Shown here piece by piece: positions 49,701-54,330 of a stretch of DNA of 64,000 nucleotides (its first letter is position 1; each line of letters starts with the position of its first letter). Under the pieces are notes generated by a model. The model had not been told where the DNA came from and made no database searches. It worked only from the letters and a program-made list of their open reading frames with translations. Position numbers and translations under genes: made by a program. Source of the stretch: Distichodus sexfasciatus (lineage: Eukaryota; Chordata; Actinopteri; Characiformes; Distichodontidae); the NCBI GenBank assembly GCA_032718565.1, contig JAVGVS010000677.1:82674-146673 (forward strand), written 5' to 3'.

Positions 49701-50002
49701 CGTCGCTAATGTACACTATGCTAGTCGCTAATGTACACTATGCTAGTCGCTAATGTACACCATGTTCGTCGCTAATGTATATTATGCTAGTCGCTAATGT
49801 ACACTATGTTCGTCGCTAATGTATATTATGCTAGTCGCTAATGTACACTATGCTAGTCGCTAATGTACACTATGTTTGTCGTTAATGTAGTTAAAATGAC
49901 CAAATCAACCTTCACCTTTTGAACGTCGACGTCGTGCTTCTGCTGAATCTTCAGCTTCTCCTCTTGGTGTTTGGCCTCCAGAACTTTGGCAATCATGTCG
50001 GT
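16719..50002 (-). CDS. cep112: CEP112 (centrosomal protein 112), partial gene, nine internal exons
   Basis: Nine exons, read on the minus strand, splice into one continuous frame of 322 codons plus two bases: 49916-50002, 39038-39137, 37444-37562, 36797-36940, 22400-22554, 19943-20072, 17984-18076, 17697-17756 and 16719-16798. All nine have AG before and GT after them, and the phases agree at every junction. The product is a charged, heptad-rich coiled coil with no membrane segment. Phrases such as TDMIAKVLEAKHQEEKLK, NIQELLEDTN and KEHALSA match vertebrate CEP112 as I know it, in the same order. CEP112 is a centrosome-associated coiled-coil protein whose molecular function is poorly defined. 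The segment is the central rod; the N-terminal region and the distal coiled coil are missing from this window. No stop codon or frameshift interrupts the exons, so the gene looks intact here. The family match is from recall, not a database search. Confidence 0.93.
17697..17756 (-). CDS. cep112: CEP112 exon H
   Basis: This 60-bp, 20-codon exon (phase 0 to 0) encodes ELENKMQQETADLRHSSDRK. The acceptor is cttccgccag and the donor gtgaattt. It is the shortest exon seen. It would be weak evidence alone, but it fits both neighbours in phase and in the family's residue order. Confidence 0.9.
17757..17983 (-). other. Short CEP112 intron G-H
   Basis: At 227 bp, this is the shortest intron in the window and free of the repeat families seen elsewhere. 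Confidence 0.8.
17984..18076 (-). CDS. cep112: CEP112 exon G
   Basis: This 93-bp, 31-codon exon (phase 0 to 0) is preceded by gctggcag and followed by gtgagcgc. It encodes ASEVIEELERMVAQLKLQLQ and then DSENRRQRQLR, a regular heptad pattern. It is separated from exon H by only 227 bp. Confidence 0.93.
18313..18665 (+). repeat. hAT-like fragment of the 'aatcgattc' family
   Basis: It begins ctaggggtgggcgattcag and is rich in the words cgattc and aatcgattca. A matching tail with gattcgattcgatttc ends near 18657. It resembles the elements at 43505-43817 and 55579-55979. There is no reading frame of its own. Confidence 0.6.
18697..19317 (+). mobile_element. MITE copy 2, 'gaccctccacgg' family, complete (621 bp)
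   Basis: The left end is tgtgaccctccacggaaaaa and the right end, read inverted, tgtgacctccacgcaaaaaa. This is the only copy here with both ends and the whole interior, so it defines the family. Related copies: 16208-16682, 27086-27492, 33720-34323 (inverted) and 40223-40775 (inverted). No target duplication could be fixed. It has no coding capacity and sits in the intron between exons F and G. Confidence 0.85.
19943..20072 (-). CDS. cep112: CEP112 exon F
   Basis: This 130-bp exon starts after gcatcag, completes the Arg codon left open by exon E and ends in phase 0 before gtaccgct. It encodes 43 further residues, NTSLQRENDLQSEKHEETL through KEHALSAVK. The AKHDADMNHFQKEHALSA stretch matches the CEP112 family. 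A CA-rich tract begins about 15 bp upstream of the acceptor in transcript order. Confidence 0.93.
20092..20185. repeat. CA microsatellites beside exon F
   Basis: Two CA tracts (about 20092-20107 and 20168-20186) lie in the intron directly upstream of the exon F acceptor in transcript order. On the transcript strand they are GT-rich and do not form the polypyrimidine tract. Confidence 0.85.
20200..20425. repeat. Dispersed 'tggggacattgc ... ggtccccacaa' repeat
   Basis: The block opens with cttcgtggggacattgc, contains cctcatggggacctctcaag and tgtccccacaaag, and ends aggtccccacaacgcac before a CA tract. The inverted ggggac/gtcccc words suggest a small foldback repeat common in fish introns. The assignment is from recall of such repeats. 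Confidence 0.6.
20728..20800 (+). repeat. hAT-like end fragment
   Basis: The phrase accagtggtttcccaacctg followed by aggtccgct resembles the 5' end of hAT-type elements of the 'cagtggttctcaacc' kind. A related end is at about 57640. Confidence 0.4.
21353..21645 (+). repeat. 'ggggcct' dispersed element, 3' truncated
   Basis: It shares an ordered series of words with 61763-62150: ggggcct, gatttcca, gacggaatcgcg, ataattcgctgat, gtgtgtgggcaaagc, gcagccccc, and ttacctgttgaggcgggact. It breaks off near 21645. There is no frame. Confidence 0.75.
22364..22396. repeat. Poly-T/poly-G tract next to exon E donor
   Basis: A tttttttt run followed by gggtggggtggg lies directly beside the exon E donor in the intron. 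On the transcript strand it reads as C-rich then A-rich sequence. Confidence 0.8.
22400..22554 (-). CDS. cep112: CEP112 exon E
   Basis: This 155-bp exon starts in phase 0 after ttggtatag and ends with two bases (AG) of an Arg codon before gtaaaccc. It encodes 51 residues, EETVRELESRVKQL through STELQEANR. It is the largest exon in the window. A poly-T/poly-G tract follows its donor (22364-22396) in the intron. Confidence 0.92.
23920..24812 (+). mobile_element. hAT-type element, second copy, 5' truncated
   Basis: It begins inside the element at acgtgcgatgtagtaaatga, equivalent to 5251 in the complete copy, and ends at the same terminus, cgtatcgcccagcccta. The missing left terminal repeat means no target duplication can be read. 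Confidence 0.85.
24955..25925 (-). repeat. SINE family 1, interrupted by a hAT element
   Basis: The tail half (24955-25011: gtgagtgattacttgtcg to cacagttcacca) and head half (25735-25925: tgaaaatgtgacctcagcat to gcgttgcacaaccacctgtc) form one minus-strand SINE. The element at 25012-25734 separates them at the phrase that normally reads caccacaacgaaatgtgacc. Confidence 0.85.
25012..25734 (-). mobile_element. hAT-type element, third copy, inserted in a SINE
   Basis: The ends are cagggctgggcgatat and, inverted, taggggtgggcgatat. The flanks gttcacca (25004-25011) and gttcacct (25735-25742) match in 7 of 8 bases, fitting an 8-bp hAT target duplication. It is 723 bp, so it has an internal deletion relative to the 910-bp copy. 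Confidence 0.88.
26040..26270. other. GC-rich intronic stretch, no gene seen
   Basis: It contains ccgccgccgcagccc and other CpG-containing words in otherwise AT-moderate intron. There is no supportable exon. Confidence 0.35.
27086..27492 (+). mobile_element. MITE copy 3, 'gaccctccacgg' family, 5' truncated
   Basis: The interior words (ggtgcggttgcggctacg, tagcctacctgcgttgg, atagaccttcactgtttc) and the end ccggttttgccgtggagggt then caca match the complete copy at 18697-19317. The left terminal repeat is missing. Confidence 0.8.
28780..30440. repeat. AT-rich tandem array, unit about 52 bp
   Basis: Around 30 diverged units run head to tail, each containing aatattaatgtaaaatgtat, then ttattagttaatatatattt and taataatctataa. 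Unit length varies by small indels in the A and T runs. There is almost no G or C and no frame. It lies in the large CEP112 intron between exons D and E. Confidence 0.93.
30450..33700. other. Intron, no gene seen
   Basis: Mostly unique-looking intron. A fragment near 31930-32060 (aaagcggctcgttttatagg) resembles the transposon block at 8210-8240. The small frames at 32943-33293 and 31374-31634 show no recognisable domain or CEP112-like coiled coil. Confidence 0.5.
33720..34323 (-). mobile_element. MITE copy 4, 'gaccctccacgg' family, inverted, one end degraded
   Basis: The inverted interior is clear (aacagtggaaggtctatact, ccgtgtggctgtgaatgcag, gttgatatctcagtcatatg) and it ends gcgacaagcgactggttttg at 34289-34308. 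The other end (ggcttggtgacctggaggtt) is strongly diverged. Confidence 0.75.
34985..35130. promoter_or_regulatory. Possible conserved non-coding block (unproven)
   Basis: Unique-looking DNA with homeodomain-type cores (tttaattattaatgagcc) within GC-rich flanks, outside any repeat family seen here. This is only a compositional hint; conservation cannot be tested from one sequence. Confidence 0.2.
35550..36200 (+). repeat. 'gcccgatattt' dispersed element, second copy
   Basis: It begins ctaggggtgcaccaaaaca and shares with the copy at 995-1560 the ordered words gcccgatattt, catttattg, ggtagcgcttg, ccgcgccttc, gtgcacatggagtgtcac and gggaagtgactttttc. There is no open frame. Confidence 0.7.
36225..36590 (+). 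repeat. Two adjacent SINE family 1 copies
   Basis: A head fragment (36225-36320: ggttcaaatcccgg, gtaccactgaggtgagcatg) is followed by a near-complete copy (36350-36590: ggttccaatcccg, gagcgaggtaccgtccct, caaatgcagaggtcgcattt, gtgctgtgctgcggta). The second copy ends about 200 bp from exon D. Confidence 0.8.
36797..36940 (-). CDS. cep112: CEP112 exon D
   Basis: This 144-bp exon (48 codons, phase 0 to 0) begins LHAAVAKMEQEKFELQKKH and contains NIQELLEDTNQRLAKMEAEY. It is preceded by cgccgacag and followed by gtgagtga. It was the clearest single piece of evidence for CEP112, because this stretch is strongly conserved among vertebrates. The next exon is 14.2 kb away. Confidence 0.95.
37444..37562 (-). 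CDS. cep112: CEP112 exon C
   Basis: This 119-bp exon starts after ctccgcag, supplies the last two bases of the split Val codon and ends in phase 0 before gtacggac. It encodes QSLLRESQVIRQSKDKQIAE through SLKNEWEKK. A CA microsatellite lies in the intron just upstream in transcript order (37684-37733). The spacing to exon D is only about 0.5 kb. Confidence 0.92.
37684..37733 (+). repeat. CA microsatellite
   Basis: A CA run interrupted by two GA steps, in the intron between exons B and C about 120 bp from the exon C acceptor. Confidence 0.9.
38310..38616 (-). repeat. SINE family 2, with tRNA-like head
   Basis: On the minus strand it starts gggcggcacggcggcgcagt, then ggttagcgccgcc (A-box region) and gggtttgagtcccgg (B-box region), followed by ggcctttctgcgtggagttc and the body shared with 4596-4860. 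It reads as a nearly complete tRNA-derived SINE. Confidence 0.8.
38710..38935 (+). repeat. SINE family 1 copy
   Basis: It contains ttcgccccgtaatcagaaga, ggtcccagatccagtaaag, gaggtaccgtccccaagcac, caaatgtagaggtgacattt and the tail gtgtgttcacaatgacaatc. It ends about 100 bp from exon B. Confidence 0.85.
39038..39137 (-). CDS. cep112: CEP112 exon B
   Basis: This 100-bp exon starts in phase 0 after cttgtag and ends after one base of a codon, before gtgaggtg. It encodes 33 residues including ILDRKNREIAELK and EAEETVRALEKK, and continues directly from HDVDVQK of exon A, as in the vertebrate orthologue. It lies 10.8 kb from exon A across a repeat-rich intron and about 1.5 kb from exon C. Confidence 0.92.
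39225..39480 (-). repeat. SINE family 1 copy, near full length, inverted
   Basis: The order of words is reversed relative to plus-strand copies: gaacacaccacagcaccgct, gtgacctctgcatttgaccc, ggagcagtgcttggggacgg, tggattcgaacctgg, gatcacggtgcgaacgccc. Confidence 0.85.
40223..40775 (-). mobile_element. MITE copy 5, 'gaccctccacgg' family, chimeric
   Basis: Both ends are well preserved (tgtgaccctccacggcaaaa; inverted, tgtgaccctccacggcaaaa). The interior is inverted relative to copy 2, but a segment near 40295-40350 (gtgcactacgctccaaattc, ctccgccctcgcttgactct) is instead related to 36090-36170 of the 'gcccgatattt' family. Confidence 0.85.
41100..41480. other. GC-rich intronic stretch, no gene assigned
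   Basis: Overlapping frames exist on both strands (126 codons plus, 91 codons minus), but neither shows splice-bounded coiled-coil or other recognisable content. The composition is CpG-rich. Confidence 0.4.
41685..41925 (+). repeat. SINE family 1, near full length
   Basis: An A-box-like tggtggcataacggtgggg is followed by the B box ggttccaatccag, gttaccactgaggtactcgt, ccccgggcgctgcccctgtt and caaacgcagaggtcacattt. The tail is short (cattcacaatgacaaatact). Confidence 0.88.
42780..43095. other. GC-rich intronic stretch, no gene assigned
   Basis: A CpG-rich segment with overlapping frames on both strands, ending in a short tandem agatgcagatgcagatgcag at 43101-43120. No family is recognised. Confidence 0.4.
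43505..43817. mobile_element. Short hAT-like MITE, 'aatcgattc' family
   Basis: It starts tagggctgggtt and ends atatccagcccta, giving about 10 bp of inverted repeat. The interior is inverted-repeat-like (aatcgattcgccgatcaata near one end, gaatcgaatcgatcgcaacg near the other). The flanks attatgat and attacaac match in only 5 of 8 bases, so the target duplication is not proven. Confidence 0.75.
43941..44136 (+). repeat. tRNA-derived SINE family 3
   Basis: The head is gttggtgacctagtggtagg with the B box gggttcaaatcaaatcc, then gtccctgagcaagactcgg, and the 3' module tcgctctggataagagcgtc followed by tgctaaatg, which is widespread in fish SINEs. A second copy with the same 3' module is at 58790-58922. 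Confidence 0.85.
44638..45110. mobile_element. MITE with 'agggtgttttcaca' terminal repeats
   Basis: The left end is ttatagggtgttttcacact; the right end inverted reads ttatgggtattttcacatat. The interior is rich in gaaccga/tcggttc words on both strands (for example gaaccgaactgagaccaca and tggtctcagtccggttt). The superfamily is not settled. Confidence 0.75.
45385..46925. repeat. 'gcccgatattt' family block, rearranged, hosting a Harbinger-type element
   Basis: It begins ttgcacgatacaggaattac. The words ggcgaacg-type are lost, but gatattttccatgcttgtat, gagtcgagagcgagcgcagg and (right side) acaataaatgtgtcatcaac place it in the family. At 45950-45998 and 46674-46900 the orientation is inverted relative to 995-1560. 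The element at 45999-46670 interrupts it. Confidence 0.65.
45999..46670. mobile_element. PIF/Harbinger-type non-autonomous element, complete, 672 bp
   Basis: Perfect 19-bp terminal inverted repeats, ggctacgttcacactgcca, are flanked by TAA on each side (45996-45998 and 46671-46673). A 3-bp TWA duplication is characteristic of PIF/Harbinger transposons. There is no transposase inside. A coiled-coil-looking minus-strand frame near 46390-46450 is part of the element and was not taken as an exon. Confidence 0.88.
47200..48290. other. Intron, GC-rich, GA microsatellite, no gene seen
   Basis: A GA run lies at 47501-47520, followed by poly-G. Frames on both strands (47374-48000) are low-complexity. 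A SINE family 1 fragment (gaggtaccgtccccaagcac) is at about 48190-48235. Confidence 0.5.
48632..49890. repeat. Minisatellite array 2, 22-bp unit
   Basis: About 55 tandem units of gtcgctaatgtacaccatgt plus ta, with act/acc and tagtcgc/tcgtcgc variants; irregular near 49200-49450. It is the same unit as array 1 but with different dominant variants and no terminal inverted repeats around it. It starts after tgtttcccaaaagcatagtc and ends about 25 bp from the donor of CEP112 exon A. Confidence 0.95.
49916..50002 (-). CDS. cep112: CEP112 exon A (most 5' visible exon)
   Basis: This 87-bp exon encodes 29 residues beginning TDMIAKVLEAKHQEE and ending HDVDVQK. It is preceded by ctccccag and followed by the donor gtgaagg, phase 0 at both ends. 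It is a coiled-coil segment rich in Lys, Glu and Gln. The donor lies only about 25 bp from the end of a large 22-bp tandem array (48632-49890), leaving little unique intron beside the splice site. No preceding exon was recognised up to 64,000. Confidence 0.92.
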
Positions 50003-50144
50003 CTGGGGAGAAACAGACAAAGACAATCAGCAATCACAGGCAAAATCTCGTGTCTGTGCCGTCTCAACTCTGCCTACATACACTTTAGAAACACTTTGCC
50101 CGCACTCGCGCCCAGACACAAGATTATCGCACAGGCTTAAGTAA

Positions 50145-50235
50145 GAGCAGTGACAGGGACTTGAACCAACGACCTTCCTTCCCATCAACTCCCTAACCGT
50201 TTTGCTACCAACTGACCAACTGTGATTAAAATGAC
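50145..50235 (-). repeat. tRNA-like SINE head, inverted
   Basis: On the minus strand, cagttggtagcaaaacggtt then agggagttgatgggaagg and ggttcaagtccctg look like the A- and B-box regions of a tRNA-derived SINE. The body is not present. It is not a folded functional tRNA as far as I can judge. Confidence 0.6.
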
Positions 50236-50261
50236 AAGGTAAAGTTGTGACAATTACAAAT

Positions 50262-50710
50262 GAAGGTTGCACGACAATATCAGAATCGAGCGATAGTTCT
50301 TTTTCATTTTTTCAAGTCATCGGCATCGGCCCGACGCTCAGATTTGCCCGATATTTCCAGCCGATATTTATGGAGTTCTTTTGTGCCAAAGTTCTGAGGA
50401 TGCAGTGGAATGGACGCGAGCAAAATCTGTTGTCTTTATGCTCTCAACTCTGCCTGCACACGCGATGTTTTAAAAAAAAAATTAACTAAATTGCGTGTTT
50501 GCCTAAGTTAACGAATGTAAGCGGGAAGTGACTTTTTCGTAAAACTACGCTCGACTCTGCTTTCACGCTCACTGGATTTGGCACCGTGTTAGAAAAGTCA
50601 AAACTATGGCGTTCTTTTTGTGGCAAAATTCTAAGCCCGCACATACGTTGTCGTAACACGCTAGACTCAGCTCTAGGCAGATATAAGCATGAAAAATATG
50701 AACAGCAGGC
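50262..50710 (+). repeat. 'gcccgatattt' dispersed element, further copy
   Basis: It begins aaggttgcacgacaatatca and includes tcggcatcggcccgacgctc, gcccgatatttccagccgat, gcgggaagtgactttttcg, and ends in gcagatataagcatgaaaaa. It starts about 260 bp upstream of exon A in transcript order. Confidence 0.7.
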
Positions 50711-50934
50711 ATTCTCAGCCTAAAAACAGTTATAAATTCAGAGTCAGTAAACAGTGCCTACTGCGCAATTCAAAAAATTTAATCTTGCAATCAGTCCACT
50801 ATTACCTTGTTAATAGCAGTATAAAATCACAATATTAATATTAATAATAGTACAGTGACCTGAAAGCATATTCTAGAATGACTGAAGTGATTTTGCAGTA
50901 AAGTGCACATCTGCCTACAAAATCAAAGTTGAAA

Positions 50935-51490
50935 AACTACAGATGCATTTCCGCAAGAAAATGTGGCTGCTCAAGTTTTGTAGCTGTGACGTTTAGAACG
51001 ACTTTGATTTAAACGTATTGAAGTGAATGGGGAAAGAACGAGGGATGATAGAAATAAGAAAAAGCTGAGCGCGGGTCAAAACAGACTGAGATGTTGTGCT
51101 GAAGTAGCGTAAGAACCGTGTTGAAGGACGCATAAAAAAACAGGCAGAGGGAAGGCTTTCGAGTCCCGCAATCCCATGTACTGTATTCCTAATGGGAGAA
51201 AACGAATGAGTTCCTATGGGAAAAATAAACGACAGTAAAAAAGGATGAAAAGGATGAGTATGAGTCATGACGGTTACAGATATGCGGAAGAGGCCCGTGG
51301 GCCCTCGAATCCTGTTGAATTTGGCGGCCGGGCAGTAAATCGTCGAAACAGTATGAGCTCCATGTTAGTCTGTGGGGAAAAAAACGAAGGGAAAAATGGA
51401 CAGAACTTGCGAACGAGTGTAAGTATGAAAAAAGTACATGAAAAGCACACCACACCACAACGGGCCGCACGTTGTAGAGTTGGAACCAAG
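50935..51490 (+). repeat. Dispersed repeat D, copy 1 (uninterrupted)
   Basis: It shares with 53686-54330 the ordered words actacagatgcatttccgca, aagtgaatggggaaagaacg, agggatgata, aggctttcgagtcc, ggttacagata, and ctccatgttagtct. It keeps ttagtctgtgggg uninterrupted, giving an empty site for the MITE in copy 2. Confidence 0.8.
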
Positions 51491-52354
51491 TTTCAGAGGA
51501 GGAGTAGTGGTCAGTAAAAGTGTGTGAAATAAAAATTGGACAACAACATGCGCTCAGCGCACTCACGTAACGAGCTGTAATTTTTAGACCCAGAGCGCCG
51601 TATTAACCCTTCCGTGCGCAATGTCCATTGAGATCCAACGGCACTGACCTATAGGGTCATAAATCAGGCATGAAATGGTTAAGAAGGCCCACGCTTCAGC
51701 TTCGCTCTAATTCTTATTTATTACGCATTCACAACGTTCAGCAACGGGGGGGGGGGAAACTCCAATCACGCGAACGTGCGGCACCGTCTTAACACACATA
51801 CGGAATATGACTTCACTTCTAATTTGCGTCAAGTTTTGAACAGATTTTTTTCCTTCAACTCCACCGAAGTGAAAGCTGAGCTGCGGTTTGGCAGGTTCCG
51901 TCGGCAAATCTGCCAGGACGTTGCTCAGCGTTGGTGGAACAAACGGAGGAGAGACCATCTGCTCACAGAGCCCAAGACGGTTAAGACTGCGACAGGAGAA
52001 GTTAGAAGACGCAAACCGCCTATACGGGTCGCGGTGCGAAGTGACGAATCGATGTTCATTAGCATTTCAATGCGTCTCTTTGTTTAAAGGCAAAACGCGG
52101 CGGTTCAAAGCGGAAGCTGCGTGCCCAGCTGCAGCTCGCGTTCGGCGCAAGGTAAAGCAAGTCAATAACGGCAGAGGGAATGAGGAAAAACAACAAAGGA
52201 GACGCCATTATATTTGCCTTCGCCGCTCGCGACTAAAAATGCGGCCCAATATTCGCGGGACCAAAAGTTCAACGGTTTGCAGAGGCAAGTCGGGGCACGG
52301 CTCCTCCTGGCTTTTAAGACTGTCAAATACACACACACAGACACACACACACAC

Positions 52355-52612
52355 ACGTGGGAATACTGGGAGAATCCCAGAATTCCAATTCAAGTCAGCT
52401 GCTGTTAACTAGCAGTGGGGTCAGCTCACACACACACACACGTACAAGAGTCAATAATTCTCCAGAATATAGCTATATAGCTACACGTGGGAATATAGCT
52501 ACACGTGGGAATACTGGGAGAATCCTAGAATTCCAACTCAGCTGCTGTTAACTAGCAGTGGGATCAGCTCACACACGTACGAGAGTCAATAATTCTCCAG
52601 AATATAGCTATA
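52355..52612 (+). repeat. Local tandem duplication, unit about 110-125 bp
   Basis: Copy 1 (52355-52477) and copy 2 (52503-52612) share acgtgggaatactgggagaa, agctgctgttaactagcagt, gagtcaataattctccagaa and tatagctata. A partial third piece, acacgtgggaatatagct, lies between them. The copies differ mainly in the length of the CA run. Confidence 0.88.
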
Positions 52613-53029
52613 AACTTTATTTCAGTCAAAAATAAAACAAATTCCAACCTATATTTTCCGTTATTGCCCTCAAAAATGTTTTTGATCGCGTCGCGCCGCG
52701 TACGTTACAGGTGTTAAAATTGTGTAACTGAGGCATTGCAATGCAGACGTGGACGATACTGCATCGACACAATTGCAATTGCTAATCGAATCGAACGGTG
52801 AGACCGGTGAAGGTTCACACCTGTACCGCACATGCACCACTTGCTTCAGTTCTCGGTTTGAGACAAATCGACGGCCCCTTAACGTTCTAGAGTGGTCCAA
52901 ACAGGCGATGGTCTGAAGGGGCAATATTAGAACTGATAAATATACAGCCGGCAAACAGACCGCAGAACAGCAAGGGGTTAACATCTGGGAAAATGGAAAT
53001 GGCCGAGCATTTGAAACTCGAAAACGCAG

Positions 53030-53262
53030 CAGCAGTTGCTAGTGTGGCGTTCAGGGAGTTCACCCCGTGATCAGGAGGCCGCCAGTTCCAATCTTGAACC
53101 GGCAAGGGTACCGCTGAGGTACTTATCAGCAAGGTACCGTCTGCCAAACAGCTGCCCACTGCTCCTTCACAGATGGGTCAAATGCAGAGGTCGAATTTTG
53201 TTGTGGTGCGAACTGAGTGTTGTGCTGTGTTCCCAATGACAAATAATCATTCCCTTTCACGA
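53030..53262 (+). repeat. SINE family 1 copy
   Basis: It contains caccccgtgatcaggaggcc, ggtaccgctgaggtacttat, cagcaaggtaccgtctgcc, caaatgcagaggtcgaattt and tgtgttcccaatgacaaata. The B box (agttccaatcttg) is degraded. Confidence 0.82.
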
Positions 53263-53374
53263 GACGGAAAGTACGCCAAGTGATAAGCACGAAAAAGACA
53301 GCGCTGCCAAGAGAAACACGAAAGCAACTGCACTGCGGATGATTATTGACTCACTCTCGTACATTCCAACTAGG

Positions 53375-53640
53375 GATGCAACAGATTGCAAACCTCACGG
53401 TTCGGATCCTAACATGCTTTTGAGCAAGAGATTGGATTTGTTCTTGATGATGTAAGCACAAGTTAAACTCTATAATCTGTTTTTTTTCTCCACAGAGGTG
53501 TAAATCGTAAGTTTCATCACAATACAATATTTTCTGGAATCAACAGACAAGGATTCAATATACGCCGGGATCACAAAGTCTGCTACGATACGATTTCAAT
53601 TAGATTCGATTCAGGACCCAGCAATCGATTATGAGACAAT
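53375..53640 (+). repeat. Degraded hAT-like element fragment
   Basis: It begins actagggatgcaacagattg and ends with words such as acgatacgatttcaattaga, typical of old hAT-derived MITEs with 'regulatory-looking' gattc words. No second end is defined. Confidence 0.45.
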
Positions 53641-53981
53641 CTCACATGCTGACCGAACACAACCACTTCCATTCGTATCAAAAGCAACTACAGATGCATT
53701 TCCGCAAGAAAATGTCAATGTAATTGCTCAGGATTTGTAGCTATGGCGTGAAAGACTGACTAAAATGCGCTGAAGTGAATGGGGAAAGAACGAGGGATGA
53801 TAACAGCAAGAAAAAGACAAGTGCGGGTGAAAACCAAGTTCAGAAGTGTGTTCAGTGTGGTGGTCTGAGGCGGCATACGTGCTGCGTTAACTGTCGTGTG
53901 AAAACAGGCAGAAGGAAGCTTTCGAGTCCAGAACAAATGGGAAAAATAAGGGATGAAAAGGACGCGTGCAGGTCGTGATGG

Positions 53982-54071
53982 TTACAGATACGCCAAGAGG
54001 CTCATGGGCCTTCGAATCACGTCAAATTCGATGTGATTCGAGGGCCCACGAGCCTCTTCGCGTATCTGTAA
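53982..54071. repeat. Long inverted repeat (hairpin), 39-bp arms
   Basis: Left arm 53982-54020 begins ttacagatacgccaagaggc; the right arm 54033-54071, inverted, begins ttacagatacgcgaagaggc. The arms match at 36 of 39 bases with a 12-base loop. Only the left-arm-like part exists in the paralogous copy near 51277-51312. Confidence 0.9.
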
Positions 54072-54105
54072 AGCATCGAAATTTAGGCTCCATGTTAGTC
54101 TATGG

Positions 54106-54288
54106 CAGCGTTTCTCAATCCCAGTCCTTGCGGCCCACCGCTCTGCACATATTCGGTATTTCCTGCACTGTCGCACGTCGAGCCTACGTTGTTAATTAGC
54201 TAATCAGTAGCATCAGCTGTCCTGTGGGTCGGGAAACTGGAATCTGTGCAGAGCGGTGGGCCGCGAGGACTGTGATTGAGAAACGCTG
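54106..54288. mobile_element. hAT-type MITE, 183 bp, complete
   Basis: Terminal inverted repeats of roughly 40 bp (cagcgtttctcaatcccagt at the left; cagcgtttctcaatcacagt inverted at the right) with a perfect 8-bp duplication gtctatgg at 54098-54105 and 54289-54296. The type is common in fish genomes as far as I recall. Confidence 0.93.
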
Positions 54289-54330
54289 GTCTATGGGGGA
54301 AAAACCGGACGAAAAGACGGACAGGTCACA

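Larger units (their letters stand above)
53686..54330 (+). repeat. Dispersed repeat D, copy 2 (interrupted)
   Basis: Paralogous to 50935-51490. It differs by carrying a long hairpin (53982-54071) and a 183-bp MITE inserted at the ttagtctatgg motif. Confidence 0.8.

Noticed and set aside
50145..50235. Possible tRNA gene on the minus strand
   Set aside because: A- and B-box-like words are present, but I could not see a consistent cloverleaf acceptor stem, and the same head recurs in SINEs.
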